Origin: Paracoccaceae bacterium
GTDB lineage: Bacteria > Pseudomonadota > Alphaproteobacteria > Rhodobacterales > Rhodobacteraceae
Length of the DNA: 64,000 nt
NCBI GenBank assembly: GCA_029862205.1
Contig: JAOTXT010000001.1
Span: 122,936 to 186,935 of the forward strand
Reading direction: 5' to 3'
The translations under genes were made by a program, and so were the position numbers. Below the pieces are notes generated by a model. That model was not told the origin of the DNA and did not search any database. It worked only from the letters and a program-made list of their open reading frames with translations. Positions 6,749-15,817 of the stretch are shown here, in pieces (positions within the stretch are counted from its first letter, which is position 1; every line of letters starts with the position of its first letter).

Positions 6749-9200
6749 CGGTGATCAAGACCCTTTCCGGTCCATAGCCAAAGGTGGTGGAGAGCCGCGC
6801 CACGCGAAGCTCGAGCGGGGAACCTGCCGCGTCGGCGACCTGCATCGCGGCGGTGTAGTCAAAGATTGGTGCCGCGAGGTTCTCTTCCCGGAGTAGATTG
6901 CCGCCATCCAGGATACGGAGGTGATATTCCTCCCGTTCCTCACTTTGAGGGACATCGATCCCCTGCCAGGACTCCGCGCCGATCCGCCCGGTTCGTTTCC
7001 AAGAGATCGCAAGATTATTTGTCCCCTGATCGCGACGAGCCACCAGATGCGCCGGTGCGAATGGCCGCAATCCAACGCCGTCGAAGCTTTCGATCGAGTG
7101 CGAGAAGGTTTCGTGCGCCGGGCCAAACCGCGCCGGGCCGACACGGAAGTGCCGCGCCAAACCTCTATCTTCAAGGGCCATTGGCAACGGCTTCACTGCG
7201 TCGTCCAGCAAGACAAAGCGCGCGCCTGCGGCGATGGACGCGGCGCTCAAAGTATCCGTGCCGCGCTGGCCCCGCAACAGCGCGCCCAGCGCATATTCGC
7301 CGGGCGCTACAAGATCGGCGCCGCGGAACTGGATGATCTCCCATTGATCAGGAGCAAATTCCACCGCCGCCCGATTGTTGCCGTTCAGGACACGCAGACG
7401 ATCTGCCGACTCGAGCCCGCCGCTTCCCAGTATCACCCGGAGCGAGACGCGCTGCCACCTACCAGGCTGTCCCGACGTAAGCGTTTCCAGGGTCGTTCCG
7501 ACGATCGCGGGTTTGGCGATGGTCGTTATCAATTCGTAGGTCTCGTCGTCCAATGAACGGTAGATCGCAGCTCGATCAGTCCATGGGTCGCCCGTGACCG
7601 CGATCCTGGGAAGATGATCATCGGGCCCGCCCACCGCCAGCGGCAAATCCATGAAGATTGCCTGGACCGGCCCGGGCGGGCTCGGCAAGTCGATCTCGAT
7701 GTTCCGGTCGGCTGTTGCGTTCGGTGTATGGATCGCGACGTCGACACGCACCGCCTCGGCCTCTCGGCCCGAGGCATCGGTGATCCGGTCGATCCGGTAA
7801 GCCTCCAACGCGCCATCGCGGTCGATTTCCACCGTGTCACCCGGCTCGACTCCAATCTCTGTCGGGGCCAGCGTAAAGCTGGCCCGATCGCGCGAACGCC
7901 ATCCTTCCGCGAGCCAGCGATCCACGATCTGCTGTGCTCGCGAGGCCGGCAGCGCCAATGCGAACGAGCTTTCGGCGATGCGCTCGCGATCCCCATCAGG
8001 CAGCCGCGCCTCGCTGGCCCCCACCCGAAAGTCGCTTTCGGACTGAACATACGTTAGACGAACCACGTCATAGGCCTCGCCCTCGGAAGCGCGCGCCCTC
8101 TCAAACGTCGTTGCGCCCTGCCCGCGCGGCGCAACCAAGAGGTCATCATCCAAGGTCTGGACGAATCGCCTTCCGCGCATCCGGAACACGACCTTGCCGC
8201 CGCTTTCGAATGCATCGAAACCATAGGCCAGCATCAATGTCTGCAGGGCGTCGCGCGCCGTCGCGATCCGGTCGACCACATAGCCGTCGACCGACCCGAA
8301 AAGCCCGCTGACATCGAACTCCTCGAGCCCCGACCGGCGGCAAATCTCGGCGACAACCTCAGCCAATCCGCTCGCCGAAACACGGCCCGTGATCCAATGC
8401 CCAAGCCGGTGCGCCGGACCATCGGACCAGATGGTCTCACGCACCGGAAAGTCTGGCCAGGGACGCGTATCCCAAGTCCAGACGAAGATCCGGTCGGCGG
8501 GGATCATCGGCCCACCGGTAACGCTCGAGACCGGCACGTTGGACGGATTGGACCAGTAGCCGAGCTTCGCTTGCAAGAACCGGCGCTGCATCTCGTCGTC
8601 GCGGATGCCCAGCGAACCGTATGGCAGCGCGCTCTCCGAGCTTTTCGCATCGGCGAACAGGTTTGGCTGATTGGCGCCCAGGTCGACGGCCGGACAACCC
8701 GTCTCGTCCGCCCAGGCACAGTCAAATTGCGGCCCGCGCAGCGCTTCCGGATTCGCGGCCGAAGCCAGCGTCGCCTCGGCGCCATTCGGCCAAGTCAGCA
8801 AATTCTTCGAAAGCGTCAGAACCGGGCGGCGGTCGGGCGGCGCCGTCGCCAAAAGCCCCGACTCGCCGTCGACCATCACCGCCCGGACTTGATCTATTGT
8901 CTCGCCGATCAATGCTACGCGCTTGCATTTCCCGGGCGAGAGCGGCCTCGCCCCCTCGACTTGCGCCCGGATCCATTCCGCGCCGGCCCGCGTCTTGCCG
9001 GCGCCTCGCCCCCCCAGGATCACCCAGGTGTGCCAGTCGCCCCTCGGCTCGATTTGGTGCTGCGGATGCGCCCAAAGCTCCCACAGCCACGGCAGCGCAG
9101 CCTGCGTGTTCCTGGACAGCTCATCCAGGAACGCGCGGCGCTCCGCCTGGTTCAGTGAGGCGATCAAGGCGGCGTTCGACTTCGTCCCGCGCTTCGGCAA
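6741..9200 (-). CDS. In-frame fusion: GTA large terminase N-terminal ATPase + GTA tail-tip 'megatron' C-terminal half
   Basis: An 819-codon frame made of two GTA proteins. Residues 1-166 match the GTA/phage large terminase N-terminus: LPWLWELWAHPQHQ, GDWHTWVILGGRGAGKTRAGAEW (Walker A at 63-70) and LRGPQF..AWADE (Walker B/catalytic acid at 163-166). From residue 167 the sequence reads as the GTA gp15 baseplate/megatron protein (CPAVDLGANQPNLF, SSESALP, DRIFVWTWD.RP.PDFP, LGHWITGR). The terminase nuclease and the N-terminal half of gp15 are missing. Start is TTG 9198-9200 with AAGGAG 9 nt upstream, overlapping the small-terminase gene by 80 bp. Most simply, an internal deletion joined gp2 to gp15 at about 8700-8708. 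An assembly join is the alternative. Confidence 0.85.
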   Translation of the reverse strand: MPKRGTKSNAALIASLNQAERRAFLDELSRNTQAALPWLWELWAHPQHQIEPRGDWHTWVILGGRGAGKTRAGAEWIRAQVEGARPLSPGKCKRVALIGETIDQVRAVMVDGESGLLATAPPDRRPVLTLSKNLLTWPNGAEATLASAANPEALRGPQFDCAWADETGCPAVDLGANQPNLFADAKSSESALPYGSLGIRDDEMQRRFLQAKLGYWSNPSNVPVSSVTGGPMIPADRIFVWTWDTRPWPDFPVRETIWSDGPAHRLGHWITGRVSASGLAEVVAEICRRSGLEEFDVSGLFGSVDGYVVDRIATARDALQTLMLAYGFDAFESGGKVVFRMRGRRFVQTLDDDLLVAPRGQGATTFERARASEGEAYDVVRLTYVQSESDFRVGASEARLPDGDRERIAESSFALALPASRAQQIVDRWLAEGWRSRDRASFTLAPTEIGVEPGDTVEIDRDGALEAYRIDRITDASGREAEAVRVDVAIHTPNATADRNIEIDLPSPPGPVQAIFMDLPLAVGGPDDHLPRIAVTGDPWTDRAAIYRSLDDETYELITTIAKPAIVGTTLETLTSGQPGRWQRVSLRVILGSGGLESADRLRVLNGNNRAAVEFAPDQWEIIQFRGADLVAPGEYALGALLRGQRGTDTLSAASIAAGARFVLLDDAVKPLPMALEDRGLARHFRVGPARFGPAHETFSHSIESFDGVGLRPFAPAHLVARRDQGTNNLAISWKRTGRIGAESWQGIDVPQSEEREEYHLRILDGGNLLREENLAAPIFDYTAAMQVADAAGSPLELRVARLSTTFGYGPERVLITDE

Positions 9201-9495
9201 GATCGATCACTCCTTGATCCGATCGCGGAAGCTCGGCTCCGCGCATCAGCTTGGCCTCGATATTCAGGACGGTCAGCAGCGCCTTGCGGCACTGGTCAAT
9301 CGCTCCGAGCAAATGCTCGGTGCGCTTCTTGTCCGTCTCGGTCTCAATCGCGCCCTTCAGGCGATCAAGTTCGCCCTCCAGGCCGCGTGACAGGTCGGCA
9401 AAGACATTTCGCGCGCGGGACATCGCAGCCAGATTGGCCGCGGCTTCCTGCGCGTTCACACACCCCCACCGACCGAGCTCTTCGGTCGTTCCCAC
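9121..9495 (-). CDS. GTA small terminase-like protein (gp1)
   Basis: A 124-aa, helix-rich, charged protein directly upstream of and overlapping the terminase-derived gene. Size, position and the C-terminal IDLAEARDEVERRLDRL segment resemble GTA gp1 (TerS) of Rhodobacterales, which recognises DNA loosely and stimulates the large terminase. Start is GTG 9493-9495, preceded by GAGAGG at about 8 nt; no internal ATG before residue 25 is better. Identification rests mostly on context, because small terminases are poorly conserved. It sits between mltG and the fusion, the canonical site of the GTA promoter end. Confidence 0.65.
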   Translation of the reverse strand: MGTTEELGRWGCVNAQEAAANLAAMSRARNVFADLSRGLEGELDRLKGAIETETDKKRTEHLLGAIDQCRKALLTVLNIEAKLMRGAELPRSDQGVIDLAEARDEVERRLDRLTEPGGAPRVPG

Positions 9496-9536
9496 GTGCG
9501 GTGCCTCTCACTGATTGAAGCGCCGAAAATGACAAA

Positions 9537-9556
9537 GGCGAGCCCCCCGGCTCGCC
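9537..9556 (-). terminator. Hairpin between mltG and the GTA remnant
   Basis: Perfect 8-bp stem GGCGAGCC (9537-9544) and GGCTCGCC (9549-9556) with a 4-nt loop. Read on the minus strand it is followed by TTTGTCATTTTC, so it can end mltG transcripts. A second small hairpin, GGATAG-TCT-CTATCC (9579-9593), and an AT-rich tract (about 9610-9670), unusual in this GC-rich DNA, lie just before it and could hold the GTA promoter. Confidence 0.6.
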
Positions 9557-9658
9557 CAATCACACCATCTCCAGCGTGGGATAGTCTCTATCCGGGGTCG
9601 CGCGCTAAGTCAAGAAAATTATTCAAGTGAAATATTAAAATATTTCATTAACTATCTG

Positions 9659-10651
9659 TTAATTATTATTATTCTCAATCTTTCTCCATTCAGAAACATT
9701 TTTGTTGTGCTCTTCCAAGGTCTTCGCGAAGGCATGTCCGCCAGATCCGTCGGCGACGAAGTAAAGGAAATCGGTTTCATCCGGGTTAACGACCGCCATG
9801 ATCGCGTCGCGCCCGGGATTCGCGATCGGAGTCGGCGGCAGCCCATTGACCGCATAAGTGTTGTAGGGCGTCGCCCGATCGAGCTCCGAGCGGCGAAGCC
9901 CGCGCCCCAGCGGGCCTTTGCCTTCGGTGATGCCATAAACAACAGTCGGGTCCGATTGCAGCTTCATGCCGCGCCGCAGTCGATTGACGAAAACGGACGC
10001 GACTTTCGCGCGCTCGCTTGCCACGCCGGTTTCCTTCTCGACGATCGAGGCCAGGATCAACACCTCCTCGGGGCTTTGCAATGGAAGTCCCTCCTCCCTG
10101 CCCGCCCAGGCCTCGTCCAGTATCGCTTTCTGTGCCGACGTCATTCGCTCGACGACTTCCTTACGGGACATGTTGCGTTCGATGAAATAGGTCTCGGGCG
10201 CCAGGCTCCCCTCCGGCGGAACGTCGGCAATCTCACCTGTCAGGATCTCGCTCCCGCGCAGCAGCTCAGCGACTTCATAACTCGACAGCCCCTCGGCAAC
10301 GGTCACCTTATGCTGGATCGCCTTGCCACTGACGAGCAGATCCAGGATCTCCTCCATCGAGGCCTTTGCCGGTATTCGGTACTCGCCGTACCGGATCGCC
10401 GAATCCTCGTCGCTGTAGCGTGCGCCAACCCGAAACAGCCACTCGCTGCCAGACGTATTCTCGATCGCCCCATGAAGCGCCAATTGCCGAGACGTATCGC
10501 GCAAGTCCGCTCCCCTCGGGATCAGGACGACAACCTCCTCCTCCAGCGGTCCAGGTGCTGAAAATTGCCGTTTGGCGTACCCAACTGCAATCAGCAGAAC
10601 CAGTCCCGCGACCACCAGGACCGTCAGCGCATTCCCGGCGATGTTTCGCAT
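9659..10651 (-). CDS. mltG: Endolytic murein transglycosylase MltG
   Basis: Inner-membrane lytic transglycosylase that cleaves nascent glycan strands and helps set chain length. 330 aa: one N-terminal membrane helix (ALTVLVVAGLVLLIAVGYA), a LysM-like segment, then the YceG domain with catalytic Glu in LASIVEKETG, the MKLQSDPTVVYG motif and LPPTPIANPG. Start ATG 10649-10651 follows GAGGAG; the GTG two codons upstream overlaps that ribosome site. It lies 19 bp after fabF in the same direction, the usual fabF-mltG pair. Confidence 0.95.
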   Translation of the reverse strand: MRNIAGNALTVLVVAGLVLLIAVGYAKRQFSAPGPLEEEVVVLIPRGADLRDTSRQLALHGAIENTSGSEWLFRVGARYSDEDSAIRYGEYRIPAKASMEEILDLLVSGKAIQHKVTVAEGLSSYEVAELLRGSEILTGEIADVPPEGSLAPETYFIERNMSRKEVVERMTSAQKAILDEAWAGREEGLPLQSPEEVLILASIVEKETGVASERAKVASVFVNRLRRGMKLQSDPTVVYGITEGKGPLGRGLRRSELDRATPYNTYAVNGLPPTPIANPGRDAIMAVVNPDETDFLYFVADGSGGHAFAKTLEEHNKNVSEWRKIENNNN

Positions 10652-10670
10652 TGCCACTCCTCGGCCCGCC

Positions 10671-11933
10671 TCAGCTAGCCTTCCCGAAGATCACCGAGGC
10701 ATTGGTTCCGCCGAAACCGAACGAGTTCGACAGCACCACATTGATTTCGCGCTCGACCTTCTTCAGCGGCGCCAGGTCGATCTCGGTCTCGACCGACGGA
10801 TCTTCGAGGTTCAATGTCGGTGGCGCAACCTGGTCGCGCAAGGCCAGTACCGAGAAAATCCCCTCGATCGCACCGGCCGCACCCAACAGGTGTCCCGTCG
10901 CCGACTTGGTCGATGACATAGTCACCTTGCCTGCTTGATTACCCATCAACCGCGTAACCGCGCCCAACTCGATCTCGTCACCGAGCGGCGTCGACGTGCC
11001 ATGCGCGTTGACATAGTCCAAATCACTGGAGGATAGCCCGGCGTTGTTCAACGCAGCCAACATCGAGCGGAAGCCTCCATCGCCATCGGGCGACGGTGAC
11101 GTGATGTGATAGGCATCCCCCGAAAGGCCATATCCTAGCACTTCCGCATAGATCTTCGCCCCGCGCTTCACTGCGTGGTCGTATTCCTCCAAGACGACAA
11201 CACCCGCCCCCTCGCCCATGACGAAGCCGTCCCTGCCTTTGTCGTATGGACGCGAGGCGCGCTCGGGCGTGTCGTTATATCCAGTCGACAACGCCTTGCA
11301 GGCGGAAAACCCGGCGACCGAAATTTCACAAACTGGGCTCTCGGCCCCGCCGGCAATCATCACGTCCGCGTCGCCCAGCGCGATCAAGCGCGAAGCGTCT
11401 CCGATGGCATGTGCGCCGGTTGAACACGCGGTGACCACGGCGTGGTTCGGCCCCTTGAACCCGTATCTGATCGACACTTGGCCCGAGCAGAGATTGATCA
11501 ACGCGGCTGGAATGAAGAACGGCGAGACCCGGCGCGGGCCACGTTCCTTCAGGGTCACCGCGGTCTCGGCGATCGTCTCGATCCCACCTATGCCCGAGCC
11601 GATCAAGACACCGGTCCGCTGACGGCTCTCCTCATCTTCGGGCCTCCAACCGGCATCGGTTACTGCCTGCTCGGCGGCGGTCAGCGCGTAGGTGATGAAC
11701 CGGTCTATCTTGCGTTGGTCTTTCGGGGCCACCCAATCATCGGCATTGAACGTGCCGTCGGATCCGTCACCCAACGGGATTTCGCAGGCAATCTGACAGG
11801 GCAGATGTGAGGCATCGAAATGCTTGATCCGGCCCGCGCCCGATTCCCCAGCCAGAAGCCGCGCCCAACTTGCCTCGACTCCGCAAGCCAGCGGCGAGAG
11901 CATTCCCAATCCGGTCACGACAACTCGGCGCAT
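10671..11933 (-). CDS. fabF: 3-oxoacyl-ACP synthase II FabF
   Basis: Condenses malonyl-ACP with acyl-ACP in fatty acid elongation. 420 aa KAS II with the Cys-His-His triad: VTACSTGAHAIGDA (Cys), NAHGTSTPLGD (His) and KSATGHLLGAAG (His), and the C-terminal FGFGGTNAS loop. Start ATG 11931-11933, MRRVVVTGLG, with AGGAG 7 nt upstream; the frame extends further upstream but without a better start. It follows acpP in the same direction with 130 bp between them that holds a hairpin. Confidence 0.97.
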   Translation of the reverse strand: MRRVVVTGLGMLSPLACGVEASWARLLAGESGAGRIKHFDASHLPCQIACEIPLGDGSDGTFNADDWVAPKDQRKIDRFITYALTAAEQAVTDAGWRPEDEESRQRTGVLIGSGIGGIETIAETAVTLKERGPRRVSPFFIPAALINLCSGQVSIRYGFKGPNHAVVTACSTGAHAIGDASRLIALGDADVMIAGGAESPVCEISVAGFSACKALSTGYNDTPERASRPYDKGRDGFVMGEGAGVVVLEEYDHAVKRGAKIYAEVLGYGLSGDAYHITSPSPDGDGGFRSMLAALNNAGLSSSDLDYVNAHGTSTPLGDEIELGAVTRLMGNQAGKVTMSSTKSATGHLLGAAGAIEGIFSVLALRDQVAPPTLNLEDPSVETEIDLAPLKKVEREINVVLSNSFGFGGTNASVIFGKAS

Positions 11934-12013
11934 CCTGAAGCTCCTGTCCCAATTCGCGCGCGGCGCAGCCACAATCTACATACAAAACCACCCGGACAGC
12001 ATACAAACAGAAA

Positions 12014-12040
12014 CGCGGCCCCGGTCGCCCGTTGGCCGCG
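12014..12040 (-). terminator. Terminator or attenuator hairpin after acpP
   Basis: CGCGGCC (12014-12020) pairs with GGCCGCG (12034-12040) across a 13-nt loop. On the minus strand the stem is followed by TTTCTGTTTGT. Partial termination here would give acpP more transcript than fabF, as is common for this gene pair. Confidence 0.55.
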
Positions 12041-12063
12041 TTCTCCGTTTAGTCTTGGAACGG

Positions 12064-12300
12064 TCAGGCTGCCTTTTCGCCGATGAATTTCACCGCGTCA
12101 CCAAAGGTCTGAATGCTTTCGGCGGCGTCGTCGGGAATTTCGATTCCGAATTCCTCCTCGAACGCCATCACCAGCTCGACGGTATCGAGGCTGTCCGCGC
12201 CCAGATCATCGATAAAGCTCGCGCCCTCGACGACCTTTTCTTCCTCGACGCCTAGATGCTCGACAACAATCTTCTTGACCCGATCCGCGATGTCGCTCAT
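12064..12300 (-). CDS. acpP: Acyl carrier protein AcpP
   Basis: Acidic 78-aa carrier of growing acyl chains. The phosphopantetheine attachment Ser37 lies in [12 protein letters not shown], and the four-helix sequence is canonical from [18 protein letters not shown] to the end. It sits between fabG and fabF in the fab cluster. A 177-bp upstream gap suggests its own promoter, which fits the high expression expected of ACP. Confidence 0.98.
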   Translation of the reverse strand: MSDIADRVKKIVVEHLGVEEEKVVEGASFIDDLGADSLDTVELVMAFEEEFGIEIPDDAAESIQTFGDAVKFIGEKAA

Positions 12301-12477
12301 GTCCGCTCCTGTTATGCGGGCCGCTCCGGCCCTTGGTTGATCATCTGCCTTCGGGCCCGTTTCCCTGCTGGAAGCCTGGCCAGAACGGTCCTCGCAGAAT
12401 TGCTGGCGCGTTCCTTATCACAACTGATGCGCCGCGCAAATCACAACTGCCACGCCGTGCAAAGTCGGAATTCACGC

Positions 12478-13215
12478 TCAGATCATGGCCATACCGCCAT
12501 TAACGTGAATGGTCTGTCCGGTCACATACGCCGCTTCTTCGGAGGCCAAATAGACAGCCGCGGAAGCGATCTCATCGGCACTGCCCATCCGCCCAGCCGG
12601 AATCGCGCCCAACAACTTATCTTTCTGGTCGTCGGCCAATTTGTCCGTCATCGCGGTGGTGATGAACCCCGGCGCGATGCAGTTCACGGTGATCCCTCGG
12701 GTTGCCACCTCGGCGGCAAGCGACTTCGACATCCCGATCATGCCCGCTTTAGCCGCAGCATAGTTGCCCTGGCCCGGATTGCCTGTCACGCCCACGATCG
12801 ACGTGACGCCGATGATCCGACCCCAGCGCTGCTTCATCATCGCCCGCAGAACGGCCCGGCTGAGCCTAAACGCGGCACCCAAGTTCACCGCGAGCACCGT
12901 ATCCCACTCCTCATCCGACATCCGCATGAACAGATTGTCGCGCGTCACACCGGCATTGTTGACCAGGATATCGATCCCTCCCATCGCCTCGGCGGCCGCT
13001 ATCGGCAAGGCGTCGAGCGCTTCGCGATCAGACAGGTCGCAGGGCGTCAAATGCACCCGCTCGCCCAGCTCACCCGCCAGGTTTTCCAGCGGCCCGGTTC
13101 GGGTTCCCGACAAAGCCACGCTTGCCCCTTGCCCATGAAGCTGGCGCGCGATTGCCCCACCGATCCCACCGCTCGCGCCGGTCACCAGCGCCCGTTTGCC
13201 TGACAAATCGAACAT
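12478..13215 (-). CDS. fabG: 3-oxoacyl-ACP reductase FabG
   Basis: NADPH-dependent reduction of 3-ketoacyl-ACP. 245 aa classical SDR: TGASGGIGGAIA nucleotide-binding motif near residue 13, NNAG, catalytic Ser in VTSIVG, YAAAK (Tyr/Lys), and the C-terminal VTGQTIHVNGGMAMI. ATG 13213-13215 lies 9 bp after the fabD stop, so the two are one transcript. The order fabD-fabG-acpP-fabF is the usual one. Confidence 0.97.
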   Translation of the reverse strand: MFDLSGKRALVTGASGGIGGAIARQLHGQGASVALSGTRTGPLENLAGELGERVHLTPCDLSDREALDALPIAAAEAMGGIDILVNNAGVTRDNLFMRMSDEEWDTVLAVNLGAAFRLSRAVLRAMMKQRWGRIIGVTSIVGVTGNPGQGNYAAAKAGMIGMSKSLAAEVATRGITVNCIAPGFITTAMTDKLADDQKDKLLGAIPAGRMGSADEIASAAVYLASEEAAYVTGQTIHVNGGMAMI

Positions 13216-13224
13216 TTTTCGCTC

Positions 13225-14163
13225 CTATTCCGCCAAGACACCGGCCAGCGCTCGCACGCCGTCCGGGCCGCTCACCGCATCGGTCGTCAAATCCCGATTG
13301 ATCCGGCGCGCCATACCGCAAAGCGCCTTGCCCGCGCCGATCTCGACCAGCCCGGTCACGCCGCTGGTCACCATCCATTCCACCGATTCACGCCAGCGGA
13401 CCGAGCCAGTCACCTGCTCGACCAGCAGAGTCTTGATCTCGTCCGGCTCGTTTACCGCCGCCGCACGCACATTCGCGACCAGGGGAACCGCGGGCGCAGC
13501 GATCTCGACTGCGGCCAAAGCCTCGGCCATCACATCGGCGGCGGGCTGCATCAGCGCACAATGAAATGGTGCCGAGACCGGCAACAAGACGGCGCGCCTC
13601 GCGCCCCGGCCCTTGGCGATTTCGACGGCCCGTTCGACCGCGGCCTTGTGGCCCGAAACCACGACCTGGCCCGGATCGTTGTCGTTCGCGGCCTGGCACA
13701 CCTCGCTTTCGGCCGCTTCCTCGGCCACTGCCTTCGCCGTCTCGAAGTCCAGTCCCAGAAGCGCCGCCATGGCACCAACGCCCACCGGCACCGCCTCCTG
13801 CATCGCTCGACCGCGCGTTCGCAGTAACCGCGCCGTGTCCGCCAAGCTTAATGCACCCGCCGCGCAGAGCGCCGAATACTCGCCCAGCGAATGCCCGGCC
13901 ACATAGGCTGCCGCCGAAACGCCAATGCCCTCCGCCTCCAGCGCCCGCATCGCCGCCATTGAAGTTGCCATGAGTGCTGGTTGCGCATTCGCCGTAAGGG
14001 TCAGTTCCTCGGCCGAACCATCCCAAATTAGCGTACTCAGTTTCTCGCCCAGTGCGTCGTCGACCTCCTCGAAGACCGCCGCAGCTGCCGGATAGGCCTG
14101 GGCCAGGTCCCGGCCCATACCAACTGTCTGCGCGCCTTGGCCCGGAAAAACGAATGCCCGCAT
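13225..14163 (-). CDS. fabD: Malonyl-CoA:ACP transacylase FabD
   Basis: Transfers malonyl groups from CoA to ACP. 312 aa with FVFPGQGAQ at the N-terminus, active-site Ser92 in [10 protein letters not shown] and the conserved SAPFHCALM segment holding the catalytic His. Start ATG 14161-14163 after GGGGGAG; the frame extends upstream but the extra residues are basic and atypical. It heads the minus-strand fab cluster and is divergent from rpsF. Confidence 0.96.
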   Translation of the reverse strand: MRAFVFPGQGAQTVGMGRDLAQAYPAAAAVFEEVDDALGEKLSTLIWDGSAEELTLTANAQPALMATSMAAMRALEAEGIGVSAAAYVAGHSLGEYSALCAAGALSLADTARLLRTRGRAMQEAVPVGVGAMAALLGLDFETAKAVAEEAAESEVCQAANDNDPGQVVVSGHKAAVERAVEIAKGRGARRAVLLPVSAPFHCALMQPAADVMAEALAAVEIAAPAVPLVANVRAAAVNEPDEIKTLLVEQVTGSVRWRESVEWMVTSGVTGLVEIGAGKALCGMARRINRDLTTDAVSGPDGVRALAGVLAE

Positions 14164-14259
14164 CTCTCCCCCACGATTGATCCGTACCCGTTTCCTGCGC
14201 GGCGTGGCCAATCCTTGTCAAGTCGCCGCGCGGCCGACTGTCGCCGCGTGCAATCCCCG

Positions 14260-14288
14260 TTGCAATCCTCAGCGCGGGCGCGTATACG
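14260..14288 (+). promoter_or_regulatory. Candidate promoter of the rpsF-rpsR-rplI operon
   Basis: TTGCAA (14260-14265), a 17-bp spacer and TATACG (14283-14288) lie about 100 bp upstream of rpsF in the 228-bp gap divergent from fabD. The spacing and both hexamers fit the housekeeping sigma factor. Confidence 0.5.
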
Positions 14289-14391
14289 CCCCCTCTCTCC
14301 CGACGTTAATCGCTCGCGTCGCCTCTCGTATACGGGATCGGGAGCCTATGACCCCCGTGTTTTGAAGCGCGCCGGAACAAAGGACGTGACA

Positions 14392-14865
14392 ATGGCTCTC
14401 TACGAGCATGTCTTCATTGCGCGTCAGGACCTGTCGAATACGCAAGTCGAAGGTCTTGTCGAGCACTTCAGCCAGATCCTCCAAGACAATGGTGGTTCCG
14501 TAAAGGACACCGAATATTGGGGCCTTCGCACGCTGGCATATAAGATCAACAAGAACCGCAAGGGCCACTATGGCTTCGTGCGCACCGACTCTCCGGCCGA
14601 CGCCGTGAAGGAGATGGAACGCCTGATGGGCCTGCACGATGACATCATGCGTGTCATGACCGTCAAGGTCGATGCCCATGAAGAGGGCCCAAGCGCGGTG
14701 ATGCAGGCCAAGAACAGCCGCGACGATCGCGGACGCGGCGGCTATCGCGGGGATCGTGATCGCGGGGATCGTGATCGTGGCGATCGCGGAGACCGTGACC
14801 GCGGTGATCGCGGTCCGCGGCCCGAACGCAGCGAAGCGCCCGCGGCCAAACCGGCTGAAAACTGA
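14392..14865 (+). CDS. rpsF: 30S ribosomal protein S6 with Arg/Asp-rich repeat tail
   Basis: S6 binds 16S rRNA with S18 in the platform of the small subunit. Residues 1-100 are standard S6 ([36 protein letters not shown]). The C-terminal tail, about residues 110-157, is a low-complexity run of RGDRD-type repeats followed by Pro/Ala/Glu. Total 157 aa compared with about 117-135 in many relatives. Start ATG 14392 is set by the S6 N-terminus (MALYEH). It is followed by rpsR and rplI in one operon. Confidence 0.96.
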   Translation: MALYEHVFIARQDLSNTQVEGLVEHFSQILQDNGGSVKDTEYWGLRTLAYKINKNRKGHYGFVRTDSPADAVKEMERLMGLHDDIMRVMTVKVDAHEEGPSAVMQAKNSRDDRGRGGYRGDRDRGDRDRGDRGDRDRGDRGPRPERSEAPAAKPAEN

Positions 14866-14879
14866 GAGGAGGCAACCAG

Positions 14880-15107
14880 ATGGCACGCAAACCGTTTTTC
14901 CGTCGCCGCAAGTCCTGCCCCTTCTCCGGGGCCAACGCACCGACAATCGACTATAAGGACGTGAAACTGCTGCAGCGCTACATCTCCGAGCGCGGCAAAA
15001 TCGTCCCCTCGCGCATCACCGCCGTCTCGGCAAAGAAGCAGCGCGAGCTGGCACGCGCCATCAAGCGCGCCCGGTTCCTGGCGCTTCTGCCCTACACGGT
15101 CCAGTAA
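14880..15107 (+). CDS. rpsR: 30S ribosomal protein S18
   Basis: 75-aa S18, partner of S6 in the 30S platform. Canonical RRKSCPFSG near the N-terminus, [18 protein letters not shown], and the basic [21 protein letters not shown] core. Start ATG preceded by GAGGAGG, 14 nt after the rpsF stop. Confidence 0.98.
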   Translation: MARKPFFRRRKSCPFSGANAPTIDYKDVKLLQRYISERGKIVPSRITAVSAKKQRELARAIKRARFLALLPYTVQ

Positions 15108-15118
15108 AGGAGAGAGAT

Positions 15119-15766
15119 ATGGAACTCGTTCTCCTGCAACGCATCGAAAAGCTGGGCCAGATGGGCGACGTCGTTCACGTCAAGGACGGCTATGCGCGTA
15201 ACTACCTATTGCCCCAGGGCAAGGCCCTGCGCGCGACGAAGGCCAATCTGGCCCGGTTCGAGACCGAGCGCGCTCAGCTTGAGGCCCGGAACCTAGAGCT
15301 TCGCAAGGAAGCCGAGGCGGTGTCCGAAAAGCTCGATGACCAAAGCTTCATGATCATCCGTTCGGCCTCGGACGCCGGCTCACTCTACGGCTCGGTCACC
15401 GCGCGTGACATCGCCGAGATTGCCACCGAAGGTGGCTTCACGGTGGCCCGTGGGCAGATCGCCCTCGATCGTCCGGTGAAGGAGCTGGGTCTGCACACTG
15501 TCCGCGTCATCCTCCACCCGGAAGTGGCGGCGACGGTCACCGTCAATGTCGCCCGGTCCGAGGAAGAGGCGCGGCTTCAGGCTTCGGGCAGGTCGATTCA
15601 GGACGTGCGGTCCGAGGAAGAAGCGGAAGCGGATTTCGAGATCGCGGAGCTCTTTGACGATATGGGAGCGGCCGCGGCGACCGAACTTGAGGGCGTGGAA
15701 GGCGAACCCGGCGATGTCGAAGGCGAGAGCACGCTCGTCGAGGAAGAGACACCGAAATCCGAGTAA
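15119..15766 (+). CDS. rplI: 50S ribosomal protein L9
   Basis: L9 spans the base of the L1 stalk. 215 aa: the N-terminal rRNA-binding domain ([32 protein letters not shown]), the long connecting helix and the C-terminal domain. After about residue 150 there is an acidic extension ([18 protein letters not shown]...), common in Alphaproteobacteria. It is the last gene of the operon, followed by a strong hairpin. Confidence 0.97.
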   Translation: MELVLLQRIEKLGQMGDVVHVKDGYARNYLLPQGKALRATKANLARFETERAQLEARNLELRKEAEAVSEKLDDQSFMIIRSASDAGSLYGSVTARDIAEIATEGGFTVARGQIALDRPVKELGLHTVRVILHPEVAATVTVNVARSEEEARLQASGRSIQDVRSEEEAEADFEIAELFDDMGAAAATELEGVEGEPGDVEGESTLVEEETPKSE

Positions 15767-15790
15767 TGTTCGACTTCATCCGAGCCAATT

Positions 15791-15817
15791 TTGCGCCGCC
15801 CCGTTCGGGCGGCGCAA
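15791..15817 (+). terminator. Terminator hairpin after rplI
   Basis: Perfect 11-bp stem TTGCGCCGCCC (15791-15801) and GGGCGGCGCAA (15807-15817) with a 5-nt loop, starting 24 nt after the rplI stop. The U tract is short. The remaining gap to dnaB (15818-16046) shows no other clear gene. Confidence 0.7.

Noticed and set aside
8397..9158. 253-codon plus-strand frame opposite the fusion gene
   Set aside because: Shadow frame; the minus-strand terminase motifs and ribosome site are decisive.
9622..9631. TTCAAGTGAA in the GTA leader, repeated as its complement at 54138-54147
   Set aside because: A 10-mer shared by two AT-rich gaps is near chance expectation in 64 kb; no other support.
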